Source: Trichopria drosophilae | Lineage: Eukaryota; Arthropoda; Insecta; Hymenoptera; Diapriidae | DNA length: 64,000 nt | NCBI GenBank assembly: GCA_030407085.1 | Contig: CM059587.1 | Coordinates: 18,697,001 to 18,761,000 of the forward strand | Direction: 5' to 3' | Part shown: positions 44,103 through 56,339 of the stretch, piece by piece | Layout of the letters: every line of letters begins with the position of its first letter | Position numbering within the stretch: position 1 is the first letter of the stretch | Program-made: the position numbers and the translations under genes | Notes under the pieces: generated by a model | Told to the model about the DNA's origin: nothing | What the model saw: only the letters and a program-made list of their open reading frames with translations | Databases searched by the model: none

Positions 44103-45269
44103 TAGTCTGAGAGTAGTAAAATCCCTAGAAATTTGTAAATATTTCAGCAAAGATGTAAATTTACAGCGATTGTTAACAGACTTGAAATTGCAGGTTAGAA
44201 TTTACAATTAATGTAGTAAAATTACTGTGTTTATAGTAAAATCACACCATTATAGTGAAATTACAGTGCTGTAATAAAATTACAATATCGGTGAATTTTT
44301 CACACTTTTTAGGTTAAATACACATTTGGTGCGTGCAGTATATATATATATGTATTAAATACTGAATTGTATTACATAATATAATATATGCATTGCAATG
44401 TTTTTTTTATGAATGTAAAAAATATTGCAATTTGTTTAAGAATTAATTAAATAGTTTTTAGGAATGTTTTAATATTTATTATTTATCATACAGTAGCATT
44501 TGTAATATAAAATTCAACCTGATAAACAACGATTCGTATATAGTTTTGCATTTGACGACAATAAACAATACATGTAAATAGTCACTTTACAATAAATTTA
44601 GTTAATAAAACTTCACTCGCTTTAACAGTTTGTAGTTTACGAAGTAACGTGTACACTTTTTCGGTGACAGCTTGATTTTTACCCCTGCTTGCGTCTTCTG
44701 AATAGATTTCGAGCCACTTCATTCGTGCATATTCAAAAAAGTGGGGAACAATATTGCATTTATACAATATTACAATTATAATGAAAATAAATCCATCAAA
44801 CTTAACCTCAATATACTTGTAAAGAAATTTCATTTTATTTGGTCAAATAAATATGTAGCATATGATATATATACCTCTGCACACGTTTGATGAGATAAAA
44901 AATATCTTCACATAACAAATAACCGAAATCTTTACGAGAAATTCAAACAAGTAAATAAACAGCAATGATGGCTGACCGGGTCACGCGCGGAATGGAAAAT
45001 ATTACTAGAGAAATTGTGTTTTTAACATTGTTAGATGTAATTTCACATTCAAACAATAATTTCAAAAAGTGTAAAATTAGTGCTCTCAGAAGTGATAATT
45101 TATATAACCTACTCTCAGAGTAACAATTTCACAATATTTGTAGTGCTATTACTTTTGGTGTAAAAATACTAGTGATTTTGTACTTTTACACCATTCAGAC
45201 TCAGAGTGGTAACTCGGGTGTGTAATTTCACACTTGTGTTGTGATTTTACGAAACGATTTTTTACAGTG
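44103..45269. mobile_element. MITE-like inverted-repeat element, long copy (relative of 918-1273)
   Basis: It starts AGTCTGAGAGTAGTAAAATC and ends GATTTTTTACAGTG, the same termini as 918-1273, but is 1.17 kb long. A minus-strand ORF at 44582-44833 has no recognised motif. Both copies sit immediately upstream of a gene's 5' region; here the element ends about 375 bases before the TGS1 ATG. Confidence 0.5.
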
Positions 45270-45628
45270 TAGAGTATCTCTAGTTTTGTCATAGTCCGTG
45301 CCTCAAGGAACACAAAGACTACCAGCAGAGCCACGCCGGACGCCACCACATTCCACAATATCAGTCTAAAGCACGCCACGCTGCCGGCATCATTACCGTT
45401 TCAGCTTCGTAAGTGTTCTTCAGTATTATTCAGTATTATTGTCAGATATTCTATACGTAAAAATAAACTACTCAGTATATTTTGAGATCTAAAAATAATT
45501 TTTAATTACAACAAAGTGTTGTCAATCGTGAGTTGAAACTGTTTAAACCAGAATAAGCAGAAAAGTGCATATAATTGTCAGCTTTGCAAGAACTTTAAAA
45601 ATTGTGTTGTATCAGGTAAAAACTCTAA

Positions 45629-47533
<1,905 letters not shown>

Positions 47534-47676
47534 TGTGTGTGTGAAGAATGTTAGTATAAAAATGTAATTATGTTAGTAAATTATGAGACTGTTTAATATT
47601 GAACATTGTAATTTATAAGCGTTTGTCTACATTTTAATATTTTAGATGATTTTATATGTTTTGTTATCAGAAAAGG

Positions 47677-47682
47677 AATAAA
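47677..47682 (+). terminator. TGS1 polyadenylation signal
   Basis: AATAAA lies 144 bases after the TGS1 stop, in a context (GAAAAGGAATAAAATTT) conserved at 38109 after SNAPC4. Confidence 0.7.
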
Positions 47683-47768
47683 ATTTCCATATTGAACTGA
47701 TAATGTTATCTTTGTGTATGAATTTAATTAAATACCTTGTTTCCCTCACAAAATTATCTATAATGCTA

Positions 47769-47960
47769 CAGTAGGACTAGGACCTCCCTTATTCTAATTG
47801 TTCCCCCACAAGTCTTCTCCCCCTATCACACGAAAAGTCAACGAAAAATATTGTCCACGAATCGCAAGCAAAGTAAGTGGGAGTAAGGGGAAAATTAGAA
47901 TAAGAGAGGTCTACGCCATCTTGAAAAACTTTACTAATTAGAATAAGAAAGGTCATACTG
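47769..47960. mobile_element. TA-type MITE (192 bp) downstream of TGS1
   Basis: The ends CAGTAGGACTAGGACCTCCC and (inverted) CAGTATGACCTTTCTTATTC share the TTATTCTAATT continuation and are flanked by TA. Copies A and B lack the insertion at the homologous AATGCTA site, so it inserted after the duplication. Confidence 0.75.
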
Positions 47961-48021
47961 TATATTAAATTTTTTTTTATTTTCCAAACAATGTAAAATG
48001 AATATTTAATATAACAATTAA

Positions 48022-48385
48022 GGGGATTTTAAAGTGCTCGGCCGATAAAGTAGGAATTTTCACTAAAAATGGTAAATAAAAAGTTACTAAATCGATTTTT
48101 CAACATTCCGGCTCTGTAAAGACAATTTTAATTGCTATAGGCGGTATTATAAAAAATGCCAAGGAAATTAATTAAGAATGACCGACAATTTTCGGAAATA
48201 AATAAAAATCACTTCTTTTCTCGGTCTGTTCTCAATTAATATCTTTGGTATTTTCTAGGAAACTGTTTATAGTGCTTAGAATTGCCCTTATAAAGACCGA
48301 ATTTTCAAAATGTTATTCACTAAACTTTTATTTACGTTTTTTAGTAAAATTTCCTACCTTACCGGCGAACCTCTTTAGAATCCCC
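48022..48385. mobile_element. TTAA-type MITE, first of three in tandem
   Basis: The ends GGGGATTTTAAAGTGCTCGG and (inverted) GGGGATTCTAAAGAGGTTCG match imperfectly. TTAA flanks lie at 48018-48021 and 48386-48389. The homologous position in copy B (ACAACAATTAAAATTA at 38260) is an empty TTAA site. Confidence 0.75.
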
Positions 48386-48389
48386 TTAA

Positions 48390-48629
48390 GGCTCGACCGA
48401 TATGGTAGGAATTTTTACTAAAAAGCGTAAATAAATGAGTGATTTTTATTAATTTCCGCAAATTATCGGTCAGTTCTCAATTAATATATTTGCTATTTTC
48501 TAGGAAACTGTTTATAGTGCTTAGAATTGTCCTTACAAAGCCCGAATGTTAAAAATGTTATTCATTCAACTTTTATTTACGTTTTTAGTCAAATTTTCTA
48601 CCTTACCGGCGGACCATTTTAGAGCCCTC
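48390..48629. mobile_element. TTAA-type MITE, second of three in tandem
   Basis: It shares the TTAA at 48386-48389 with the first copy and ends at the TTAA at 48630-48633. Its interior matches copy 1 from AAGTGATTTTTATTAATTTC to GGAAACTGTTTATAGTGCTT. The outermost bases of its left end are missing. Confidence 0.7.
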
Positions 48630-48639
48630 TTAAGATTAA

Positions 48640-48870
48640 GGAGGCTCTAAAGTGCTCTACCGATAAGGTAGGTATTTTATTATTAAAACCGTAAAGAAAT
48701 AAGTGATTTTTATTAATTTCCGCAAATTCTCGGTCAGTCCTCAATTAATTTCTTTGGTATTTACTAGGAAACCGTCCATAGCAATAAAAATTACCCTTAC
48801 AGACCCTGAATTTTGAAAAATCGATTCAGTCATTTATTATTTACGATTTTTAGTCAATATTCCTACCTTA
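48640..48870. mobile_element. TTAA-type MITE, third of three in tandem (right end lost)
   Basis: It follows TTAA at 48636-48639 with GGAGGCTCTAAAGTGCTC and shares the same interior. It stops at CCTACCTTA without the terminal 30 bases. Confidence 0.65.
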
Positions 48871-48974
48871 TTCCTCGAGTTTTCACATCTGTGATAGTTC
48901 CAAGGTAGCCGCAGCGGGACGTCACTTCTGAGAGGTCCACGGAGCCGTCGTACACCCGGATTAACACAAGCTGC

Positions 48975-49440
48975 GGAAAGGCGTCATAGAGGTGTCGTTT
49001 TCGAGACGACTTAAAGTCCTGTCTAAAAGCTGACAATAAGCCTGCCTTGAAAGACCGTATAGAAAAGGTGGTCTTAGCACCGTCTCTGTTTATGGCGTCT
49101 TAGAGGCATTTATAAAATGGTGCATGATTCTGCCTTTCTCGCAAGTGGCAAAGTTTTGTGTAGACCAGATGCAGCCGAATGATTGATCACATATCACTTT
49201 TACTATATCAATATTACTATATGACTGTATATAAAAAAATAGATTATTAACGCTGGATGATAATATTAGTCGCGTCACTACGAGAGAGGGCATAATTGTT
49301 CTTTTTTAGACGTCTTAAGTGAGACGACTTATTTGCGGCCTTTAAGACCGTCTTCTGAGGGTGCATATCAGGTCTTTAAGGCGTCGCAGAACAGTCTTCA
49401 AGACTAAAAAGTAAGTCTATCTCAAAATTGTCAGGACCGC
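48975..49440 (-). repeat. Inverted copy of the 1308-1710 repeat
   Basis: The minus strand matches 1308-1710 through ACAATTTTGAGA, TTAGTCTTGAAGA, CATTCGGCTGCATCTGGTCT and CAAGGCAGGCTTATTGTCAG. It has an extra 90-base internal segment (about 49300-49390) rich in AGACGTCTTAAG. Confidence 0.55.
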
Positions 49441-49490
49441 TTTGCGTCCAACTTTCAGACGTCTCGGTGTTAACTGGGTTATGCCTTATG

Positions 49491-51016
49491 CAGTGTTGGG
49501 TTGGTAGTTTACTGGAGGTAAACTACTTCAGTTTTCTACGTGTCGAATATGGCGTATACTACATCTTCTGTTTTCGACAGAAATGGAGGTAGTCTACATC
49601 AAATTTTTGAATTTATTTGTCGCAATGATATGTGTATTTTTTAGTTAAAAATCAAACTGAAGACTGAAAAATCCAAAAAGGTACAAGGTATCCGTAAAAT
49701 ATTAGTTACAAATGATATTATCAAAACTACTTTTAAAACCTCGCTAATGTCACCATTAAGGAGTTTATATTGTTGTTGAAAAATGCTTCTGTAATTGTAG
49801 AAATTAACAAAATTGATTTCACAAATATTATAAATTAATTATTTTTTACGACAGGAATATAAAATTAACTGGTTTATTACTGAATATTTTCTTTTAAAAT
49901 TTCAAATACCTTGGCATCTTGAATTCAGGAAAAATTCTTTTTCGTTTATAATGGATAAAGAAACAATTTAATGAAACCCATAAAACATACAGCAGTCCCC
50001 GCCTTAAGTTATACAGTCCAAAGTTATATGTCTATCCAAAGATATAGCGTTGACTTGTCCAAAGTTATACCACTATATTCCTCTCCTTCTCCCACTACAT
50101 TACTTCGCTGAACCACACTCGCTTCGCGACTCTCAAGGTACGTTTTCATGGAGAGGAAAATATCCAGATATTTTTCCCCCTCTTAGCGTAATTGCAGCTA
50201 GATATGCGCATAAATAGTTGGACTGTGCCGAACTATTAGATATTGGCGGGATTTTAAAATTGAATTTCGTAATTGGTCATTTGGGCAGTTTATATCTTCA
50301 TATTTGTTTTGTATAATTACTTAAATCTACTCAAATAATAAATATTTACATTTTTATCAAGGACATTATCGTTATTCTCGACATTTCTTTAAAATTCCAT
50401 GCTTTGATCTTTCGCGCGATCATAATGACCTCAAAATTGCAAAAATCAAAATAAAACTAAATTATTTCTATTTTTCTTTCTTTTTAACGATTCCAGGCAA
50501 GAAATAGAAGCAAATATAAAACGATTTTTCATAAATTCAGAAAACTGGGCTTTTTATGCATTAATTTTTTTAAATAGAATTTCAAATTATATATCCAGAT
50601 ATTTTACGCTCCATGAAAACGAGGGAAAGGCGATTTTGGTCAGATATTATATCTCGGCGATTTTGTGCAGGTGGGGGTGAAAAGATGGTAGAGTGGGGGA
50701 AATATCCGGATATTTTTCACTTCATGAATTCGGACCTTCACACACAGAAGCACCCATTGGATGGATACAAACAAAGATGCTGAAGTGGGGATATTGAGTG
50801 GATATAACTTTTGACAATCTTCCGCCATTTTGAAAGAACCTAGTATATAACTTAGGATGTGGTCTACTGTAAACATTTGAAAAGGTTATGTTTTCGACAT
50901 GTTTCAGTATTCTACCATTTTTATGTAGACTACACGTTTACTACGTTTTCGACGTAAACTACCGGTTATCTACATACATTTGTAGAAAACCAGTTTTTCT
51001 TTCCTTTTACCCAACA
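49491..51016. mobile_element. hAT-like MITE (degenerate), hosting a pogo-like element
   Basis: The left terminus CAGTGTTGGGT is the common hAT-type end. The right end ACCCAACAG is its short inverse, and both arms carry GTAGTTTAC and TTTTCTAC words in mirrored order. An 8-base target duplication was not recognisable, so the call is tentative. Confidence 0.45.
49990..50869. mobile_element. pogo/Tc1-mariner-type element (880 bp), non-autonomous
   Basis: The ends CAGCAGTCCCCGCCTTAAGT and (inverted) CAGTAGACCACATCCTAAGT are flanked by TA. Inside, CGTTTTCATGGAG (about 50132) and CTCCATGAAAACG (about 50611) form a second inverted pair, suggesting a further nested element. No transposase ORF is present. 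Confidence 0.65.
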
Positions 51017-51163
51017 GTTTTGTGCAGAACTCATCAGGCACATATATGTGCATATGTGGATCCACATATGTATACTTAATTAAGGTTAGGATTTCAAAGT
51101 TTTGCTTTATGTAAACAAATAGCTATATGTATTCAGTACAACGTCAAAAATAAAAAACAAATA

Positions 51164-51741
51164 ATGTTTCGCACGACGCCTTTAAGAAATAGCCCAAACG
51201 TGAGTAAACCTTTTCGATCACCATTCGAGAAAAAGAATGACGACGACGAAGGAAAGGGTTCAAAAGACACTCCTAAAAAGTAAATTTATTTTCTATAATT
51301 CAGTAAACGTGAAATGAATTTAAAAAATTTAACACAGTTCAACTTAATTTATTTTTATTAGATTGGAGGTACAACGATCTTCGTTCAAAGTATCGGATCA
51401 AACTGCGAAGAATATGAAATTAAAACGTCGAATTTTCGAAAAACGTCAGGAATTAGATTGTTTAAAATCTAGACAGTTATTAAGTAAAAAAGTAAATATT
51501 TGTAATCATTCTATTTTAGTATCGAAATCACATGCCTTCTTTGTTTTTACAGCATAATCCAGAGATTCTAAAAGCTTCTATTGCTAAGTGGCGTAAAGCT
51601 TGTCAAGACGCAATTGAATCGCTGTCTAAAGAACTTACCGAGAGGAATGGAAAGTCTGTTTCAATATCCGAAGTTTTATCTACACTCAGTATTCCTGAAA
51701 CATTGGTTCATTATTCACCTGAAGACGAAGCTTTTGTTTGA
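51164..51741 (+). CDS. SFR1: SFR1/MEI5-like recombination factor (three exons)
   Basis: Exons 51164-51279, 51362-51491 and 51553-51741 join in frame (phases 2 and 0) with GT-AG introns of 82 and 61 bases, giving 144 residues. The C-terminal exon carries the SFR1 signature: SIAKWRKACQDAIESLSKEL, SISEVLSTLSIPE and LVHYSPEDEAFV. These match the Swi5-Sfr1/Mei5 C-terminal domain (KWR..CQ, then ...L.HY...EEF). The middle exon is a basic coiled coil (LKRRIFEKRQELDCLKSRQL). The basic, Ser/Pro-rich N-terminus (RTTPLRNSP, FRSPFEKK) is a likely DNA-contacting tail. The Swi5-SFR1 complex stabilises Rad51 and Dmc1 filaments in homologous recombination. A polyadenylation signal lies at 52020. The gene is convergent with MRPS18C. 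Confidence 0.8.
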
Positions 51742-52140
51742 ATCATTCGTTTTGTAATATTTGAGGCAGTTTTAATCTGATTATACCTGTTAAAAATTGT
51801 TTTATCAAATTTTCCCATTGTGTAATTTTAAGAGGTTAAGATTTTTCACTTTTATGAATTTACGTTACCTTTCACATTGAATCGTTGAAATTTAGTTCAA
51901 TGTCTAACGTAATGCAGCACACGGAAGGTTTGATAAAAATATAATTTTTTAAAAGTACAATTAACTGCTTTGAATGAATGTATAAAGTTATATTCAGTAT
52001 TATTGTTAATACCTTGCGAAATAAAGTATTTTAATAAGTTTCTATTAAGATTTACTAACTTTTAATGTGTAAATAAAAGCATTTGTATTCAATTTTTATT
52101 ATTTATTTACACAATTTACAAATCTCTACGTTTACTGTTG

Positions 52141-52951
52141 TTAGTATTTGTGTGGTCGGAATGGATTATTGATATCGAACAATGGGGGATCGTTCACAAA
52201 AGCTGGATCTTTCGTGTAATATCCCATCAATCCTACAAAATATTAATATAATATAAAAAGTGTATTTATATAAATATATTGAATGAATGTAATAAGAACC
52301 AACCGCATTGTTGAGCTTTTAATATTTCTTCCTCGACTCTAGTTTGTTTATCTTTGCAGAGGCCTGTGATGTGCCTTCCGTAAATTTTACCAGTGAAACG
52401 ACTTTGAAACTGCGACAACATTCGCACATTTTTGTAATTAGGATCGATGTTTAATTTGCACATGATACAAATTTTTTTCTCTTTTTTGTAAGGATTTTCC
52501 ATTTCGATTGGCTGAAAGAAACTTACGTTGTAGATTATGTCGAGAGAAAGCAACGTCAATAAAACGTACCATGTCAGGATCACTGTCAGCTGCGTTATGC
52601 GTATATCGTTGAGGTAAAGTATTAACTGAAAAAGTCAACGTTTTTTAAAATTTTATTTATTCAACAAAATTCATATGCATAGAGTACGAATTCTTTTCAA
52701 ATCGAACTACGTTATAGGTAAACGTAACCGGAGAGAATTTTGATGAATTTTTTCAGATCGATTGAAAAAAAGACATAATTTTATTAATTCTTAATAAATA
52801 AATTCCTTCTTGACATTTTTGTTTACTGGAATGTGAGGTAATAATACAACCCAAACATTTAGCAAAGGCACGAACCTGCAGGGTTCACAAAACACCGAAT
52901 TATGACGCCTGTTCTTTCGCGTAAGAAATTATAACGACGAAAGATTTCCAT
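52141..52951 (-). CDS. MRPS18C: Mitochondrial ribosomal protein bS18m (MRPS18C), four exons
   Basis: On the minus strand, exons 52951-52876, 52625-52570, 52511-52304 and 52232-52141 join in frame with GT-AG introns (phases 1, 0 and 1), giving 143 residues. Exon 1 is basic and Arg-rich (MEIFRRYNFLRERTG), as expected for a mitochondrial import sequence. Exon 3 has ENPYKKEKKICIMC, the first Cys pair, then IDPNYKNVRMLSQFQSRFTG and IYGRHITGLC. Exon 4 ends PLFDINNPFRPHKY. These are hallmarks of the S18C paralogue of bS18 in the mitochondrial small subunit. Exon 1 was placed by reading phase and the donor GCAG|GTTCGT; it is the least certain exon. Confidence 0.85.
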
Positions 52952-53207
52952 TATTTACAAAAAACCACTTAAAAGCAAAAATTTTTTAATGACAAAATGT
53001 TTAACCGGTTGAATCGGAGCGATACAAAAAGTTGAGGTTATGTTACTAGGTGTATTCAAATTGTCCTACTTTTTGTCCCCCTCCATAGACTCTTCGTGTG
53101 TACTCGTGAAAATTCGGACTATTGATGCGTCTTCGTGCGATCACGTGGTATTTAACCCGCGAATTTCAACGAGTGAAAAATTTGTAACCGATAAATTTAA
53201 TATTTAA

Positions 53208-54762
53208 CCCTTTTCATGCCAAAAGGCCACAATTATTTTGTGATTTTCAAGTGAATATTTGAATGATAAGCAAAAAAAATTCAAAATCATATTTTCTGAC
53301 GTACTTTTGTCCATACTTTTCAATTCTGCAATTAGTTTTATTCTATTTGATTTTTTCAAAATGGCGGCTAATTTACCAAAAACCATGATTTTAAACATTT
53401 TTTTATTTGTTTAACGTGCTGGCTAATAATGTTTCCGTTGTCGGATCGGTACATTCGTCTGGATCCTGTGGAATAATAACCACAACTAAAATTTAAGCGA
53501 CTCAGGAATTCAAAATTAAAAATGGCCGATCCAATATGGCGGCTTTTACACGCATGTTTTACGTATTTTTTTTCATTTTATTTTATGTTTTTAATCCACG
53601 ACATCTACTTTTGCAATATAATTATTATATTTATCTCAATTTGGTATCGATTATGAAAGAAAGTAGAATATTTTCCACTATTTTTAATTCCATAGCATCT
53701 TGTATTGTTATTTTCTTGCATAATCAATATCAAACTGAGATATACATAATAAATCTATAATTTGATAAAAATATAATATTCGCAGCCATTTTGAATTGCA
53801 TATCATTTTGTATTGCTATATTCTAGCATATTCGGTATCGGACTAAGAAGTAACCCTATCCAAGTGTGTCTCACCGATTGGAATGAAACTTTGCATACGT
53901 GTAGAGTATCGAAAAATACTGGACACGTAATTTTTTTTTGGCCCTTAAATCGTTTTAGGGGGTAAAAACTACCCCCCCCCCCCCCTATATGATATGTTTG
54001 TATATATTTATCACATTAACTGTTTAATAACGCAGCTAAAATAATTAAAATAATAATTAAAATGATTGCAAATTATACAGCATTTATTGTTTTTGAGGTC
54101 GCTGAATACGAATCTGGTGTCATATTCTCAAAATTCAAAATGCCGGATTCAATATGATGGACGAAACGCCTAGCATAAAGAATTTCTAAAATTGTTTACT
54201 TGTTTATAGTTTCTTTAAATAATTATTGTTAAACACTAGAATTTAAAAATAAAAAAAAAAGATAATTGCTTTGACTTGTATCGTATGTTGGTTTTATTTT
54301 ATTCCGCCACACTACTTCCGCCACTCGATACCAAATTGAGATAAATATAATAGTTATATTGCAAAAGTAGATGTCGTGGATTAAAAACATAAAATAAGAT
54401 GAACAAAAATACGTAAAACATGCGTGTAAAAGCCGCCATATTGGATCGGCCATTATTAATTTTGACATCCTGAGTCGCTTAAATTTTCGTTGTGGTTATT
54501 ATTCCACAGGATCCAGACGCATGTACGGATCCGACAACGGAAACATTATTAGCCAGCACGTTAAACAAATTAAAAAATTTGAAAAATCATGTTTTTTGGT
54601 AAATTAGACGCCATTTTGAAAAAATCAAATAGAACAAAACTAATTGCAGAATTGAAAAGTCCGGACAAAGAAACGTCAGAAAATATGGTTTTGAGTTTTT
54701 TTGCTTATCATTACACAGATAAATATTCACTAGAAAAACATGACAAAATTGCATGAAAAGGG
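53208..54762. mobile_element. TTAA-type foldback element (1.55 kb) with about 440-base arms
   Basis: The ends CCCTTTTCATGC are inverted and flanked by TTAA (53204-53207, 54763-54766). The arms 53208-53650 and 54316-54762 are close reverse complements throughout, including AACGTGCTGGCTAATAATGT, GATCCAATATGGCGGCTTTT and CCACGACATCTACTTTTGC. The centre has a C-run (about 53972-53985). CCC at a TTAA target suggests piggyBac-type mobilisation. The small ORFs inside are arm-derived shadows. Confidence 0.8.
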
Positions 54763-54974
54763 TTAAAAAGTAGTGAATTTTATACACATGGGTGTTATTA
54801 TGCCCTAGAATTAATATATTTTTATCAAGCAAAATAGAGAATAGGCAAGAAGCGTAATTCAGAATCAAAACGTGGACGTTTTTATTTGTTTGACACGAGA
54901 TCGATTTTGAATACGTTTCTTTATGTTTATAATAAATCTCGTAATATACGATCGATTTTTTCCGCTCATTGCTG

Positions 54975-55457
54975 ATTTGAATTGCGCCGTGTACGACTTC
55001 TCCGGATAAGCACCAGAGGTCGACTATCGTCGCGTGGACGACGTCGCCGTCGTCGATCTGTCACATCCCTTCTTTTCGGTCCGTTCAGTCGCTTCGCGTT
55101 CGTGCGCGCGCGAGTTTCGTATTCGGATCGTCACTCCTTGCTCCTACAAAAATTTTCAGTCCCGCCCCAAGAATTTCGTAAACAGATTCGAGCACGAAAA
55201 TTGTTGTTCAATTTTGGATTTCCACTGTGTTGGGAGAAGGATCCTCGTGATGAGGGGCGGTTGATTTTATCCCGGGCAAAAATGCTTGGGCGTAATCTCG
55301 AGGGGGTGAACACACGGGGGGACGTCTACGAGGAGACAACGAGAGACCCGGAGACACCGGCGCTAGGGGACTTTCGCTTATGCCGACATCCTCGTCGTCG
55401 ATGAGACTCGGCATCGATTGTCCGCGCGTCGTCAAGGACGGTCCCGCGATTTCCCAG
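54975..55457 (+). other. CpG-rich probable first exon / promoter, with short coding start at 55380
   Basis: GC-rich, CpG-dense sequence stands out from AT-rich surroundings. ATG at 55380 opens MPTSSSSMRLGIDCPRVV and reaches a donor-like CCCAG|GTAAAAC after 26 codons (phase 0). This fits a 5' exon whose partner lies downstream, possibly an alternative start of the KChIP-like gene, whose first exon also ends in phase 0. Other ORFs across it (plus 54982-55404, minus 55208-55435) are alternatives without clear homology. Confidence 0.35.
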
Positions 55458-55499
55458 GTAAAACGTCCGAAATCGTCACCCTACTTCTGGACCGTCTGC

Positions 55500-56335
55500 G
55501 TGGACTCCCCTGGCTCTTAAGAAAACTCTCGTTAATCAATGGGCATATCTCTAGAACTTTTAAAAATTATGGACATTACACCTTCAAAATTACTTTGTAG
55601 CACCACAGTTTATCAAATTTTGGTGTTTTTTATACGTACCTAATCTTAGGTATAATATACGAGTTTAAGAACGATGATAAAAGTGGTTCATTTGACCATT
55701 TTTTCAGTTACACAATACACCAGTTTTAACTAAGCTTCGATGCTTACAAACGGAGAAAACAGATTTTTTAGGCTTCATATTATTTCTTACGAAGCACTGT
55801 AAATGTGGACATGCACGTAAGAAGAATTTTTACATTGCCGTAGTGTAAAATGTACAAGAAATCATAAGCTCGGCAAAATTCTCTGTTCAGTGCTAAGATA
55901 TTTAGTATAAGGAATGAAAAATCCTTAAAATAAGGATGTATCTCGTGTAGTAACCAACAGAAGATCATTAAAAGCTGATGGATATCTTTTTCAAAACTGT
56001 CATGTTGGTAATTAAACTGTATCGCCATATTAAATGTGACTATATAAGCGTCATTGCTCGAACTATAACAAGTGACATTATGAAATAAGGAAAATTAGGA
56101 TGTCATCTATTGCGAAAAATTGCATAGCTCTTTTCAACAAACGCAATTTAGCTTCTGAAAAGCACCAGAACCATAAACTCTTCATACCATACAGATTTTC
56201 GAATTTCACAACAGGATTCGAAGGATTCGAAATTGTGAACCCGACTCATTTCGTAATTTACATATTTCGAATACCGGCGAATGTCTTTGAATCCGAAACG
56301 TTTGTTTTCAATTACATTTCGAATCCATATGAATT
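55500..56335. other. Non-coding stretch, nothing recognised
   Basis: AT-rich sequence. The ORF at 56100-56339 overlaps a minus-strand ORF and has no motif. Sequence resembling the tandem units begins at about 56340. Confidence 0.3.
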
Positions 56336-56339
56336 CTAA

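Noticed and set aside
55208..55435. Minus ORF with acidic, Ser/Pro-rich start
   Set aside because: It competes with plus-strand exon signals, and no acceptor or homology was seen.
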